A DNA stretch of 6,986 nt, taken from NCBI GenBank assembly GCA_004562175.1, contig SFRS01000036.1:1-6986 (forward strand), read 5' to 3'. Below the pieces are notes generated by a model that saw only the letters and a list, made by a program, of their open reading frames with translations, was not told where the DNA came from and ran no database searches. Position numbers and translations under genes: made by a program. Shown in pieces: positions 1 to 5,459 of the stretch; the first letter of the stretch is position 1; each line of letters starts with the position of its first letter. The DNA comes from a bacterium (lineage in GTDB: Bacteria > Bacillota > Negativicutes > Acidaminococcales > Acidaminococcaceae).

Positions 1-642
1 GATTTTTCCACGCGTATGGTAGAACTGCGGGAGCGCGAAAATAAACAGCTCCTCGATTATACTGCCAAGGTGGAAGCTAAGGTGGACGAAGCTTTAGCAC
101 CTCGCAGGAAAGCCATTGAGGACAGCTATCAGCTGGAGATTTTTAATCTGCGAGCACTGCTAGAGTCCGTAAAAATGCGCCACAGCGAAAGGGAGGCCTT
201 GGAGGCCAAGCTGAAGGAGGCCCAGCACAAGCGGGGCCAGCAGGTTATGGCGTTGCAGGCCGAAAAGCAGAGCATGATGGAGGCTGAGCTGGCTCCGTAC
301 AGGGAGGCCATGCATAAGCGTATGATTGAGGCTGCTGCTGCCTATGAGCAGGATATTTCCCGGCAACGGCAGGGCAAGGACAAGCGTGAGCAGGAAATGC
401 TCAGTGCTGCGCCCCAGGCTTTGCATAATGCTTTAGCCATCATGGATAAAGAAATTACGAAGCAGCAGGAGAAGAATGACCGGCTGCAAAAAAGTATTCA
501 CAGTGATATTGCTAGTCAGGCAGCGCGTTTGGCCCACGAAAAGGGCTATAGCGTGATTTTTAAGAAGTACAAGGTCAATGTCAGAGCAGATGACATTACC
601 ACTGACATAGTTAATCATTTGCCCAAACAAGCAAAAGAATAA
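1..642 (+). CDS. OmpH/Skp-like coiled-coil protein, 5' partial
   Basis: The reading frame is open from base 1. The first in-frame ATG (base 16) has no ribosome site in the 15 bases before it, so the gene most likely starts upstream of the window; 213 codons are visible. The protein is dominated by charged, Glu/Lys/Gln/Ala-rich helix suited to long coiled coil. Its last 40 residues (AHEKGYSVIFKKY... then DDITTDIVNHL) match in pattern the end of the next protein (AKEKGLGAILIKE... then TDVTKEVIEKMK), the C-terminal strand and helix of Skp/OmpH chaperones. By family knowledge it would be a periplasmic holdase for outer-membrane proteins. The visible part is already longer than typical Skp (about 160 residues). 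A segment with pattern LAPxRxA occurs twice, at residues 27-33 and 92-98 counted from base 16, suggesting an internal duplication. The N-terminus and signal peptide are not visible, so subcellular location is inferred. The next gene starts 20 bases downstream. Confidence 0.7.
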   Translation, partial: DFSTRMVELRERENKQLLDYTAKVEAKVDEALAPRRKAIEDSYQLEIFNLRALLESVKMRHSEREALEAKLKEAQHKRGQQVMALQAEKQSMMEAELAPYREAMHKRMIEAAAAYEQDISRQRQGKDKREQEMLSAAPQALHNALAIMDKEITKQQEKNDRLQKSIHSDIASQAARLAHEKGYSVIFKKYKVNVRADDITTDIVNHLPKQAKE

Positions 643-662
643 TATAAGCGAGGTTGTAAAAC

Positions 663-1070
663 ATGAAAAAAATTATTGCAGGCTTAATGGTGGCAGCAGC
701 AATGCTGACCTTTGGTTGCAGCGGCCGTAATGCTGCCTTTGGCGTGGTAGATATGAGACAGGTTGAGTCCGAGGCTCAGGTAATCAAGACTACTAAGGAA
801 GAAGTCAACACCAAGATGAAGGAGCTCAAGGAGCAAATGGATAAGGCTATGGCCGGCAAGCAGGGTGAGGAGGCCAGCAAGGTGGTAGAGGATTATTCTG
901 CCAAGGCTAAGCTGGTTCAAAGTGAAGCCCAAAACAAGCTGAAGGCTAGCCTGGATACTGCATTGAATCAGGTTGCCAAGGAAAAGGGTCTGGGTGCTAT
1001 TCTGATCAAGGAAGCTGTGCCCCAAGGTGGCACCGATGTTACCAAGGAAGTAATCGAAAAAATGAAATAA
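663..1070 (+). CDS. OmpH/Skp family periplasmic chaperone, predicted lipoprotein
   Basis: This 135-residue protein has the Skp/OmpH layout. A short strand follows the signal peptide (AFGVVDMRQV, about 25-34), then a Lys/Glu-rich helical arm (about 38-105), then the returning strand and last helix (KGLGAILIKE to the C-terminus). Family members trap unfolded outer-membrane proteins in the periplasm. The N-terminus has two lysines, a hydrophobic run and then LTFGC, which fits a broad lipobox with Cys19 as the lipidated residue and Ser at +2. Most Skp proteins are soluble, so this one is probably membrane-anchored; that is a prediction. The start is supported by an AGCGAGG-like ribosome site (647-653) with 9 bases of spacing. 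It lies 20 bases after another OmpH-like gene, so the two are probably co-transcribed. A hairpin terminator follows its stop codon. The helical arm is short compared with E. coli Skp. Confidence 0.88.
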   Translation: MKKIIAGLMVAAAMLTFGCSGRNAAFGVVDMRQVESEAQVIKTTKEEVNTKMKELKEQMDKAMAGKQGEEASKVVEDYSAKAKLVQSEAQNKLKASLDTALNQVAKEKGLGAILIKEAVPQGGTDVTKEVIEKMK

Positions 1071-1083
1071 GCTATACCCCTGA

Positions 1084-1109
1084 GCGGGCGGTAAGGTCCG
1101 TCCGCTTTT
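1084..1109 (+). terminator. Hairpin terminator or attenuator between ompH and lpxD
   Basis: GCGGGCGG (1084-1091) pairs with CCGTCCGC (1098-1105) through 8 base pairs, one of them G-T, closing a 6-base loop. Only four T follow before a C. The stem is G+C-rich and starts 14 bases after the ompH stop codon, the usual place for a rho-independent terminator. The short T run suggests partial termination, which would let transcription continue into lpxD. I see no convincing promoter between here and lpxD. Confidence 0.6.
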
Positions 1110-1168
1110 CGTGTACAGTCAAGGGGGTTGCTGTTTGGCTGTATCTAGGGAGACGATGGAGGTTTGAA

Positions 1169-2191
1169 ATGGAGAAGAGTGTACAAGAATTAGCTGAATT
1201 TTTGCATGGTACGGTGGAGCATGATAATCCGGAGCTGAAGGTAACCGGCGTTAATGGTCTGGTGGAAGCAGGTCCGACGGATATTTCCTTTGCTGTTCCT
1301 CCCCATGTGGAGCATTGCCATTTGAGCAAGGCCGGTGTTATGGTTTTGAGCCCGGCGGACCCGGAGCTGGATGGTCGTCCTGTTATCCGCGTAGAAAATC
1401 CTCGCGCTGCCTTCGCAGCGCTGCTGGAGCTGTTCCGCCCCCAAGAAGAGGTGGAAAGAGTCATCAGCCCCTATGCCTTTGTTTCTAAAAAGGCCAAGAT
1501 TGGTAGCAATGTAGCCATTCAACCCTTCGCTGTGGTGGAGGATGATGCGGAAATCGGTGATGGTACCGTGCTCTATCCTCATGCCTATGTGGGCAAGCGC
1601 GTAAAAATCGGCCAAAACTGCACTCTTTATCCCAATACCACCGTGCGCGAGGATTGCGTGCTGGGCGACAGAGTGATTCTGCAATCCGGCGCTGTTATCG
1701 GTGGCGACGGCTTTGGCTATATCACCCAAAATGGCAAGCACTCCAAGGTGCTGCAAACCGGCAACGTGGTGCTGCAGGATGATGTGGAAATCGGCTCCAA
1801 CACCTGCATCGACAGAGCCACTGTGGACAGCACCATCGTGGGCAAGGGCACCAAGATTGATAACCTGGTACATCTGGGCCATAACGATATTTTAGGCGAA
1901 AACTGCTTGGTGGTTGCCCATGTAGGTATTTCTGGCAGCGTAACCGTGGGCAATAATGTTACCTTTGCCGGTCAGGTTGGTACCGTAGGTCATATTACCA
2001 TTGGCAATAACTGCGTTTTCGGCGGCAAGGCTGGCATTACTAATAATGTTCCCGACGGCTCTGTCATGGGTGGTTATCCTGCCATGCCTATGAAGGAGTG
2101 GCTGCGCCAAGAGGCATATCTGCGCAAGGTGGGCGATATGCTGAAGAAGATTAAAATTCTTGAAAAAGAAATTGCAGCTCTCAAGAAATAA
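1169..2191 (+). CDS. lpxD: UDP-3-O-(3-hydroxyacyl)glucosamine N-acyltransferase LpxD
   Basis: LpxD transfers an (R)-3-hydroxyacyl chain from acyl-carrier protein to the 2-amino group of UDP-3-O-acylglucosamine, the third step of lipid A synthesis, in the cytoplasm. The 340-residue product has the expected three parts: an N-terminal uridine-binding domain (about 1-95, with DISFAVPP at 38-45), a left-handed beta-helix of hexapeptide repeats (about 100-295), and a C-terminal helix (about 308-340) that caps the trimer and helps bind acyl-carrier protein. HLGHN places His238 at the position of the catalytic base His239 in E. coli, and TVGH gives His275 matching His276. The length equals the family norm (341 in E. 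coli). The ATG follows GGAGG (1158-1162) at a spacing of 6. The position of the uracil-stacking Tyr known from chlamydial LpxD appears to be His or Val here. The lpxL-like gene begins 64 bases downstream. Confidence 0.97.
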   Translation: MEKSVQELAEFLHGTVEHDNPELKVTGVNGLVEAGPTDISFAVPPHVEHCHLSKAGVMVLSPADPELDGRPVIRVENPRAAFAALLELFRPQEEVERVISPYAFVSKKAKIGSNVAIQPFAVVEDDAEIGDGTVLYPHAYVGKRVKIGQNCTLYPNTTVREDCVLGDRVILQSGAVIGGDGFGYITQNGKHSKVLQTGNVVLQDDVEIGSNTCIDRATVDSTIVGKGTKIDNLVHLGHNDILGENCLVVAHVGISGSVTVGNNVTFAGQVGTVGHITIGNNCVFGGKAGITNNVPDGSVMGGYPAMPMKEWLRQEAYLRKVGDMLKKIKILEKEIAALKK

Positions 2192-2198
2192 ACTAATG

Positions 2199-2233
2199 CA
2201 GGCTTGGGTTACCTTCCATGGTGGAAAAGCCTG
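2199..2233 (+). repeat. Inverted repeat in the lpxD-lpxL spacer
   Basis: CAGGCTT (2199-2205) is the exact reverse complement of AAGCCTG (2227-2233). An inner TTCC (2214-2217) pairs with GGAA (2223-2226) around the loop ATGGT, leaving an 8-base bulge (2206-2213) on the left side. No T run follows, so it is not a standard terminator. It lies just upstream of the lpxL ribosome site (2241-2248) and could be an RNA stability or translation element. Its role is unknown. Confidence 0.45.
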
Positions 2234-2240
2234 TGTCTAT

Positions 2241-2248
2241 AAGGCAGG
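2241..2248 (+). promoter_or_regulatory. Ribosome binding site supporting the GTG start of lpxL
   Basis: AAGGCAGG lies 7 bases before the GTG at 2256. The next in-frame ATG (2295) is preceded by T- and A-rich sequence without a Shine-Dalgarno match, so the GTG is the better start. It also keeps the whole N-terminal hydrophobic anchor. Confidence 0.6.
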
Positions 2249-2255
2249 TTAATAC

Positions 2256-3146
2256 GTGTTAGGTTATTACGCTATTCATTTTTTTAGTAAAATAATGTGC
2301 CTATTGCCCCTGTGCTTGCGCAAGCTCTTTGCCAGCTTTGTGGGCAGTGTGGCGGTGCTGGTGGTGCAGGATTGGCGCCTGAAGATGGCTCAGGCCAATG
2401 TGCAGGAGTGCTTGGGCGTGACTCCTGAGCGAGCTAAGCAAATTGCTGAGGACAGCCTGCGCCGGTTTGGGCGCATGGCGGTGGAGGTTTTGCGCTTCCC
2501 ACTGCTCAACAAGGACAACATCAGCCAAAACGTCAAGGTAGAGGGCCTGGAGTATTTGGAAAAGGCCTATGCCGAGGGCAAGGGCGTGATTATGTGCACG
2601 GGTCATTTTGGCAACTGGGAGCTTTTGGGTGCCACGGTGGCGCTCCATGGTTATCCCATGCTGTCCATTACTCGCAAGCAAAACAATGCCAACATGGACA
2701 AGGCCATCAACGAGTTTCGTCAGATGGTGGGCCAGAAGGTGACCTATAATCGTGGTGAGCACGGACTTTTGGCCATCAGCCGCATGCTGAAGGAAAAGAA
2801 CCTCTTGGGCGTTTTGTATGACCAGGACACCAATGATGATGGTGTGGAAATCGATTTGTTCGGCAAGCATTCCGTGATTCCCCTGGGACCTGCGGCGTTG
2901 TCCCGCCTGTATGGCTCCCCTATTTTACCGATTTTTTTACACAACAATGATGACTGGACCTGTACGGCGAAGATTTATCCGCCCCTGTACACTCCGAAAA
3001 CCAAGGACAAAAAGCAGGATTTTTATCAGGTTACCCGTCAATTAGTGGATATTTTAGAGCAAGAGATTACTGCGCATCCAGAAATGTGGTTCTGGGTGCA
3101 TGACCGCTGGAAGGACGGCCGGCAGCGGTTTTATAAGAAAAAATAA
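2256..3146 (+). CDS. Lipid A secondary acyltransferase, LpxL/HtrB family
   Basis: Members of this family move an acyl chain from acyl-carrier protein to the 3-hydroxyl of a lipid A primary acyl chain, at the inner face of the cytoplasmic membrane. The 296-residue product begins with a hydrophobic anchor (about 5-37). The diagnostic GHFGNWE motif is at 116-122 and gives the HX4E catalytic pair His117/Glu122. A DQD motif at 189-191 and a proline/glycine-rich core (PLGPAALSRLYGSPILPIF, about 209-227) follow. The family signature near the end, PEMWFWVHDRWK, is at 275-286. Length fits LpxL/LpxM (about 300). The start is GTG. The sequence does not show whether it acts before or after Kdo addition, its chain-length preference, or which acyl position it modifies, so I give no exact symbol. 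It sits between lpxD and lpxC; lpxC starts 20 bases after its stop. Confidence 0.92.
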   Translation: MLGYYAIHFFSKIMCLLPLCLRKLFASFVGSVAVLVVQDWRLKMAQANVQECLGVTPERAKQIAEDSLRRFGRMAVEVLRFPLLNKDNISQNVKVEGLEYLEKAYAEGKGVIMCTGHFGNWELLGATVALHGYPMLSITRKQNNANMDKAINEFRQMVGQKVTYNRGEHGLLAISRMLKEKNLLGVLYDQDTNDDGVEIDLFGKHSVIPLGPAALSRLYGSPILPIFLHNNDDWTCTAKIYPPLYTPKTKDKKQDFYQVTRQLVDILEQEITAHPEMWFWVHDRWKDGRQRFYKKK

Positions 3147-3153
3147 ATTGTCG

Positions 3154-3160
3154 AAGGAGG
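3154..3160 (+). promoter_or_regulatory. Ribosome binding site that decides the lpxC start
   Basis: AAGGAGG ends directly against an ATG at 3161, leaving no spacer. A second in-frame ATG at 3167 lies 6 bases after the motif, which is the usual distance. Initiation is therefore more likely at 3167, giving a protein that starts MSANIQEF. Confidence 0.75.
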
Positions 3161-3166
3161 ATGAAG

Positions 3167-4015
3167 ATGTCCGCAAATATTCAAGAATTCCAGCATACAA
3201 TTGCTAAAGAAGTGTCTTATTCCGGCATCGGCCTGCATTCCGGCAAGGATGTTTTGATGACCTTAAAGCCTGCTGCAGCCAATACCGGCGTGACCTTTAT
3301 CCGTACAGATTTACCGGGTAAGCCGGAGATTCGAGCTCTGGCTGAAAATGTGAGCTCCACCGTGAAGGCAACCACCCTGAGCGAGCATGGAGCCGAGGTG
3401 TTCACCGTTGAACATTTGATGGCCGCTATTTCCCTCAGCGGTGTGGACAATATTCGCATTGAAATGTCCTCCCCCGAGCCCCCTGTTACCGATGGCAGCG
3501 CCAAGGTCTTCAGCGAGCTCTTGGACGAGGCCGGTATGGTGGAGCAGGAGGCCGAGCGCAAGGTTTATGCGGTTGATAAAGCCTTCTCTGTTTATGATGG
3601 CGACCGCTATATCACTATTCTGCCCTATGATGGCTACCGCATTTCCTTTACCTCTATCAACAAGCATCCCATGCTGGGAACCCAGTATTTCGATGTGCTG
3701 CTGGACAAGGAAAGCTTTAAGAAAGAAATTATGCCCGCTCGTACCGTGGCCTTTACCTATGAGCTGGAGATGCTGCGCAAAATGGGCTTGGGCTTGGGCG
3801 GTTCCTTGGAGAACGTAGTTGTTTTTGACGAGGAAAAGATTTTGTCCGAGCCTAGATTTGAAAATGAATTGATTCGCCACAAGATTCTCGATGTGATTGG
3901 CGATTTATTCTTGCTGGGACCCATCAAGGCCCATGTCATCGCTGTGAAAACAGGGCATGCCTTCAATTCCCAGATTGCTAAACAGATTCAAGCCTATAGA
4001 ACAAAGGAGGAGTAA
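3167..4015 (+). CDS. lpxC: UDP-3-O-acyl-N-acetylglucosamine deacetylase LpxC
   Basis: LpxC is the zinc enzyme that removes the acetyl group from UDP-3-O-acyl-GlcNAc, the committed step of lipid A synthesis. With the start at 3167 the product is 282 residues. Visible motifs are SGIGLHSG (19-26), TVEHLMAA (80-87; catalytic Glu82 and zinc ligand His83), PVTDGSA (106-112), PARTVAF (190-196), GLGLGGSLEN (207-216), and RHKILDVIGDL (237-247) with zinc ligands His238 and Asp242, the same numbers as in E. coli. TGHAF follows with the second catalytic His264. All catalytic residues are present. The protein ends soon after this motif (QAYRTKEE), whereas E. coli LpxC (305 residues) has a longer tail carrying the FtsH degradation signal; that tail is missing here. 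The last codons contain the fabZ ribosome site, so translation of the two genes may be coupled. Confidence 0.97.
   Translation: MSANIQEFQHTIAKEVSYSGIGLHSGKDVLMTLKPAAANTGVTFIRTDLPGKPEIRALAENVSSTVKATTLSEHGAEVFTVEHLMAAISLSGVDNIRIEMSSPEPPVTDGSAKVFSELLDEAGMVEQEAERKVYAVDKAFSVYDGDRYITILPYDGYRISFTSINKHPMLGTQYFDVLLDKESFKKEIMPARTVAFTYELEMLRKMGLGLGGSLENVVVFDEEKILSEPRFENELIRHKILDVIGDLFLLGPIKAHVIAVKTGHAFNSQIAKQIQAYRTKEE
4003..4010 (+). promoter_or_regulatory. fabZ ribosome binding site inside the lpxC coding end
   Basis: AAAGGAGG lies within the last codons of lpxC, 8 bases before the fabZ ATG and just before the lpxC stop (4013-4015). Ribosomes finishing lpxC would sit on this site, favouring coupled translation of the two genes. 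Confidence 0.7.
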
Positions 4016-4018
4016 ATC

Positions 4019-4462
4019 ATGACCGTATTAGATATCAATGAAATTAAAAAAATTCTGCCCCATCGTTATCCCATGCTGCTGGTGGACCGCATTCTGGAAA
4101 TCGAGCCTATGAAGCGTGCCGTTGGCATTAAGAATATCACTGCTAACGAAGTGCAATTTTTGGGTCACTTCCCCAATGAACCCATTATGCCCGGCGTACT
4201 GCTGATTGAGGCCATGGCTCAGGTTGGCGGCGTAGCTATGCTGTATCCCGAAGAAAACCGCGGCAAGATTGCAGTTTTTGCCAAAATTGACAATGTGCGC
4301 TTCCGCAAACAGGTTGTGCCCGGCGACCAAGTAGTAACCACCGCCGAGGTTACCAAGATTATGCGTGGCAATATGGGCATCATTCACTGCGAGGGCAAGG
4401 TTGATGGCAAGGTTGCCTGCGAATGCGACTGCACCTTTGCTATTATGGATCCCAAGGAATAA
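4019..4462 (+). CDS. fabZ: (3R)-hydroxyacyl-[acyl-carrier-protein] dehydratase FabZ
   Basis: FabZ dehydrates (R)-3-hydroxyacyl-ACP to trans-2-enoyl-ACP in type II fatty acid synthesis, in the cytoplasm. It thereby competes with LpxA and LpxD for the same substrates. The 147-residue product has the hot-dog fold signature: [12 protein letters not shown] (13-24) followed by [20 protein letters not shown] (49-68), which contains catalytic His50 and Glu64. [12 protein letters not shown] lies about 92-103 as expected. The length is close to E. coli FabZ (151). FabZ rather than FabA is indicated by the Glu in the LIEAMAQ motif and by the lpx neighbourhood. Only 3 bases separate it from the lpxC stop. 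It is a separate gene, not fused to lpxC as in Bacteroidetes. A 173-base spacer with regulatory-looking structure follows before lpxA. Confidence 0.97.
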   Translation: MTVLDINEIKKILPHRYPMLLVDRILEIEPMKRAVGIKNITANEVQFLGHFPNEPIMPGVLLIEAMAQVGGVAMLYPEENRGKIAVFAKIDNVRFRKQVVPGDQVVTTAEVTKIMRGNMGIIHCEGKVDGKVACECDCTFAIMDPKE

Positions 4463-4510
4463 CAAAATTTTATCTAAGAAGCAGAAATATGTAGTATAAA
4501 CAAGCTAAAG

Positions 4511-4566
4511 GGCTTTATTCAGAGTAAATTAAGCAAAATCAGCTTATTTAGCCTGTGAAAAAAGCC
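4511..4566 (+). repeat. Nested inverted repeat in the fabZ-lpxA spacer
   Basis: An outer stem pairs GGCTTT (4511-4516) with AAAGCC (4561-4566). An inner stem pairs TAAATTAAGC (4525-4534) with GCTTATTTA (4542-4550) through 9 base pairs with one unpaired T and a 7-base loop. The sequence after it is not a T run, so it is not a typical terminator. It may fold in the 3' end of the fabZ message or act in DNA beside the downstream promoter. Function is unknown. Confidence 0.4.
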
Positions 4567-4585
4567 GTGCGGGGATGATTATAAT
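4556..4585 (+). promoter_or_regulatory. Predicted promoter ahead of lpxA
   Basis: A perfect TATAAT -10 box is at 4580-4585 in an A+T-rich spacer. The best -35 candidate at an acceptable distance is TGAAAA (4556-4561, 18-base spacing), which matches only 3 of 6 consensus positions. A TG pair lies at 4576-4577, one base too far upstream for an ideal extended -10. Transcription would begin near 4592, about 44 bases before the lpxA ATG. This would let lpxA-lpxI be expressed apart from lpxD-fabZ. Confidence 0.5.
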
Positions 4586-4594
4586 ACTATATTC

Positions 4595-4618
4595 AAATTT
4601 AATTGTTTGATTAAATTT
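4595..4618 (+). promoter_or_regulatory. Perfect 9-bp dyad between the lpxA promoter and its ribosome site
   Basis: AAATTTAAT (4595-4603) is the exact reverse complement of ATTAAATTT (4610-4618), with TGTTTG between. The dyad begins a few bases after the expected transcription start and ends 4 bases before the GGGGAG ribosome site. It could be an operator for a dimeric repressor, or an RNA hairpin covering the approach to the ribosome site. The A+T-rich setting makes a chance palindrome easier, but nine perfect pairs at this position are notable. I do not recognise the motif as that of a known regulator. Confidence 0.45.
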
Positions 4619-4635
4619 TATGGGGAGTGAAAGTA

Positions 4636-5439
4636 ATGAGTTCTGTGATAATGCCCGAGAGTGGTATTCATGAGACTGCTATTATTCATCCGTCCGCAAT
4701 TCTTGGGAAGAATGTTGCTGTTGGTCCTTATGCTGTAATTGATGAGGACACAGTAATTGGTGACGGCTGCGTAATCGGCGCCCATGTAACCATTCATAAA
4801 TATACAACTATTGGTAAAAACAATCGCTTCTTTCCTGGCTGCTCCATTGGTGCTGCGCCCCAGGATTTGAAGTTTGTTGGCGAAAAAACCACTACCATTA
4901 TCGGTGATGGCGGCACCTTCCGTGAGTGCTGCACTGTCAACCGTGCTTGTGGCGAGGGCAATGAGACTCGCATTGGTAACAATATTTTGATGATGGCCTA
5001 CACCCATGTGGCTCATAACTGCATCGTGGGCAATAATGTTATTATGTCCAACGTAGCTACCTTGGCCGGACATGTTATTGTGGAGGACCGGGCTGTAATC
5101 GGTGGTCTGTCCGCAGTGCATCAGTTCTGCAAGATTGGTCGCAATGTTATGGTTGGCGGCATGGCTCGCGTGAGCCAGGATATCCCACCCTTCATGATTG
5201 TTGCCGGTGACCCGGCCTTTGTTTCCGGCCTGAACAGCGTGGGTCTGTCCCGTGCAGGCATGCCGGCAGAGCATCGCAGCGAGCTGAAAAAGGCCTTCCG
5301 CATTCTTTATCGCAGTGGCCTGCCCTTGCAGGAGGCTATTGCTACCATGGAGTCCGAGCTGGAGAGCTGTGAGCCTGTAGAGCATCTCCTGCGTTTCCTG
5401 CGCAATGTGGAGCGTGGCATTATTCGCACCCGCAAATAA
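4636..5439 (+). CDS. lpxA: Acyl-[ACP]--UDP-N-acetylglucosamine O-acyltransferase LpxA
   Basis: LpxA performs the first step of lipid A synthesis, moving (R)-3-hydroxyacyl from acyl-carrier protein to the 3-hydroxyl of UDP-GlcNAc. The ATG at 4636 gives 267 residues (262 in E. coli). It is preferred over an in-frame GTG at 4627 because GGGGAG (4622-4627) overlaps that GTG and stands 8 bases before the ATG. Hexapeptide repeats of a left-handed beta-helix run from about residue 10 to 190, and the C-terminal helical domain (about 200-267) ends in ERGIIRTRK. AYTHVAHN gives His127, matching catalytic His125 of E. coli, and His124 matches His122. GAAPQDLKF (72-80) and AVHQFCKIG (160-168) are LpxA signatures. 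Gly175 aligns with Gly173 of E. coli, the acyl-length ruler position, compatible with a long chain. lpxI follows after 20 bases. Confidence 0.97.
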   Translation: MSSVIMPESGIHETAIIHPSAILGKNVAVGPYAVIDEDTVIGDGCVIGAHVTIHKYTTIGKNNRFFPGCSIGAAPQDLKFVGEKTTTIIGDGGTFRECCTVNRACGEGNETRIGNNILMMAYTHVAHNCIVGNNVIMSNVATLAGHVIVEDRAVIGGLSAVHQFCKIGRNVMVGGMARVSQDIPPFMIVAGDPAFVSGLNSVGLSRAGMPAEHRSELKKAFRILYRSGLPLQEAIATMESELESCEPVEHLLRFLRNVERGIIRTRK

Positions 5440-5459
5440 TTTTTTGAGGCTGAGGATAA

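Noticed and set aside
1128..1147. TTGCTG and TATCTA before lpxD as a promoter
   Set aside because: The two hexamers are only 8 bases apart, and the second matches only half of the -10 consensus.
1190..1882. Long minus-strand open frames opposite lpxD, lpxA, lpxI and the other genes
   Set aside because: They lie opposite confidently identified genes, have no recognisable domains and show composition expected of antisense reading frames.
1500..2050. Short-period sequence repeats within lpxD (and likewise lpxA)
   Set aside because: They are the codons of hexapeptide repeats forming the beta-helix, not a DNA repeat or CRISPR array.
4491..4500. TATAAA (4495-4500) as a second promoter after fabZ
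   Set aside because: There is no TG extension and no -35 match at 16-19 bases; A+T-rich sequence gives such hexamers by chance.
4627..4635. In-frame GTG at 4627 as the lpxA start
   Set aside because: It overlaps the GGGGAG ribosome site, leaving no spacer; the ATG at 4636 has 8 bases of spacing.
4618..5385. Minus-strand frame of 255 codons opposite lpxA
   Set aside because: It is antisense to hexapeptide-repeat codons, its His/Asn/Ala-rich periodic translation mirrors those repeats, and no ribosome site or known motif is seen.
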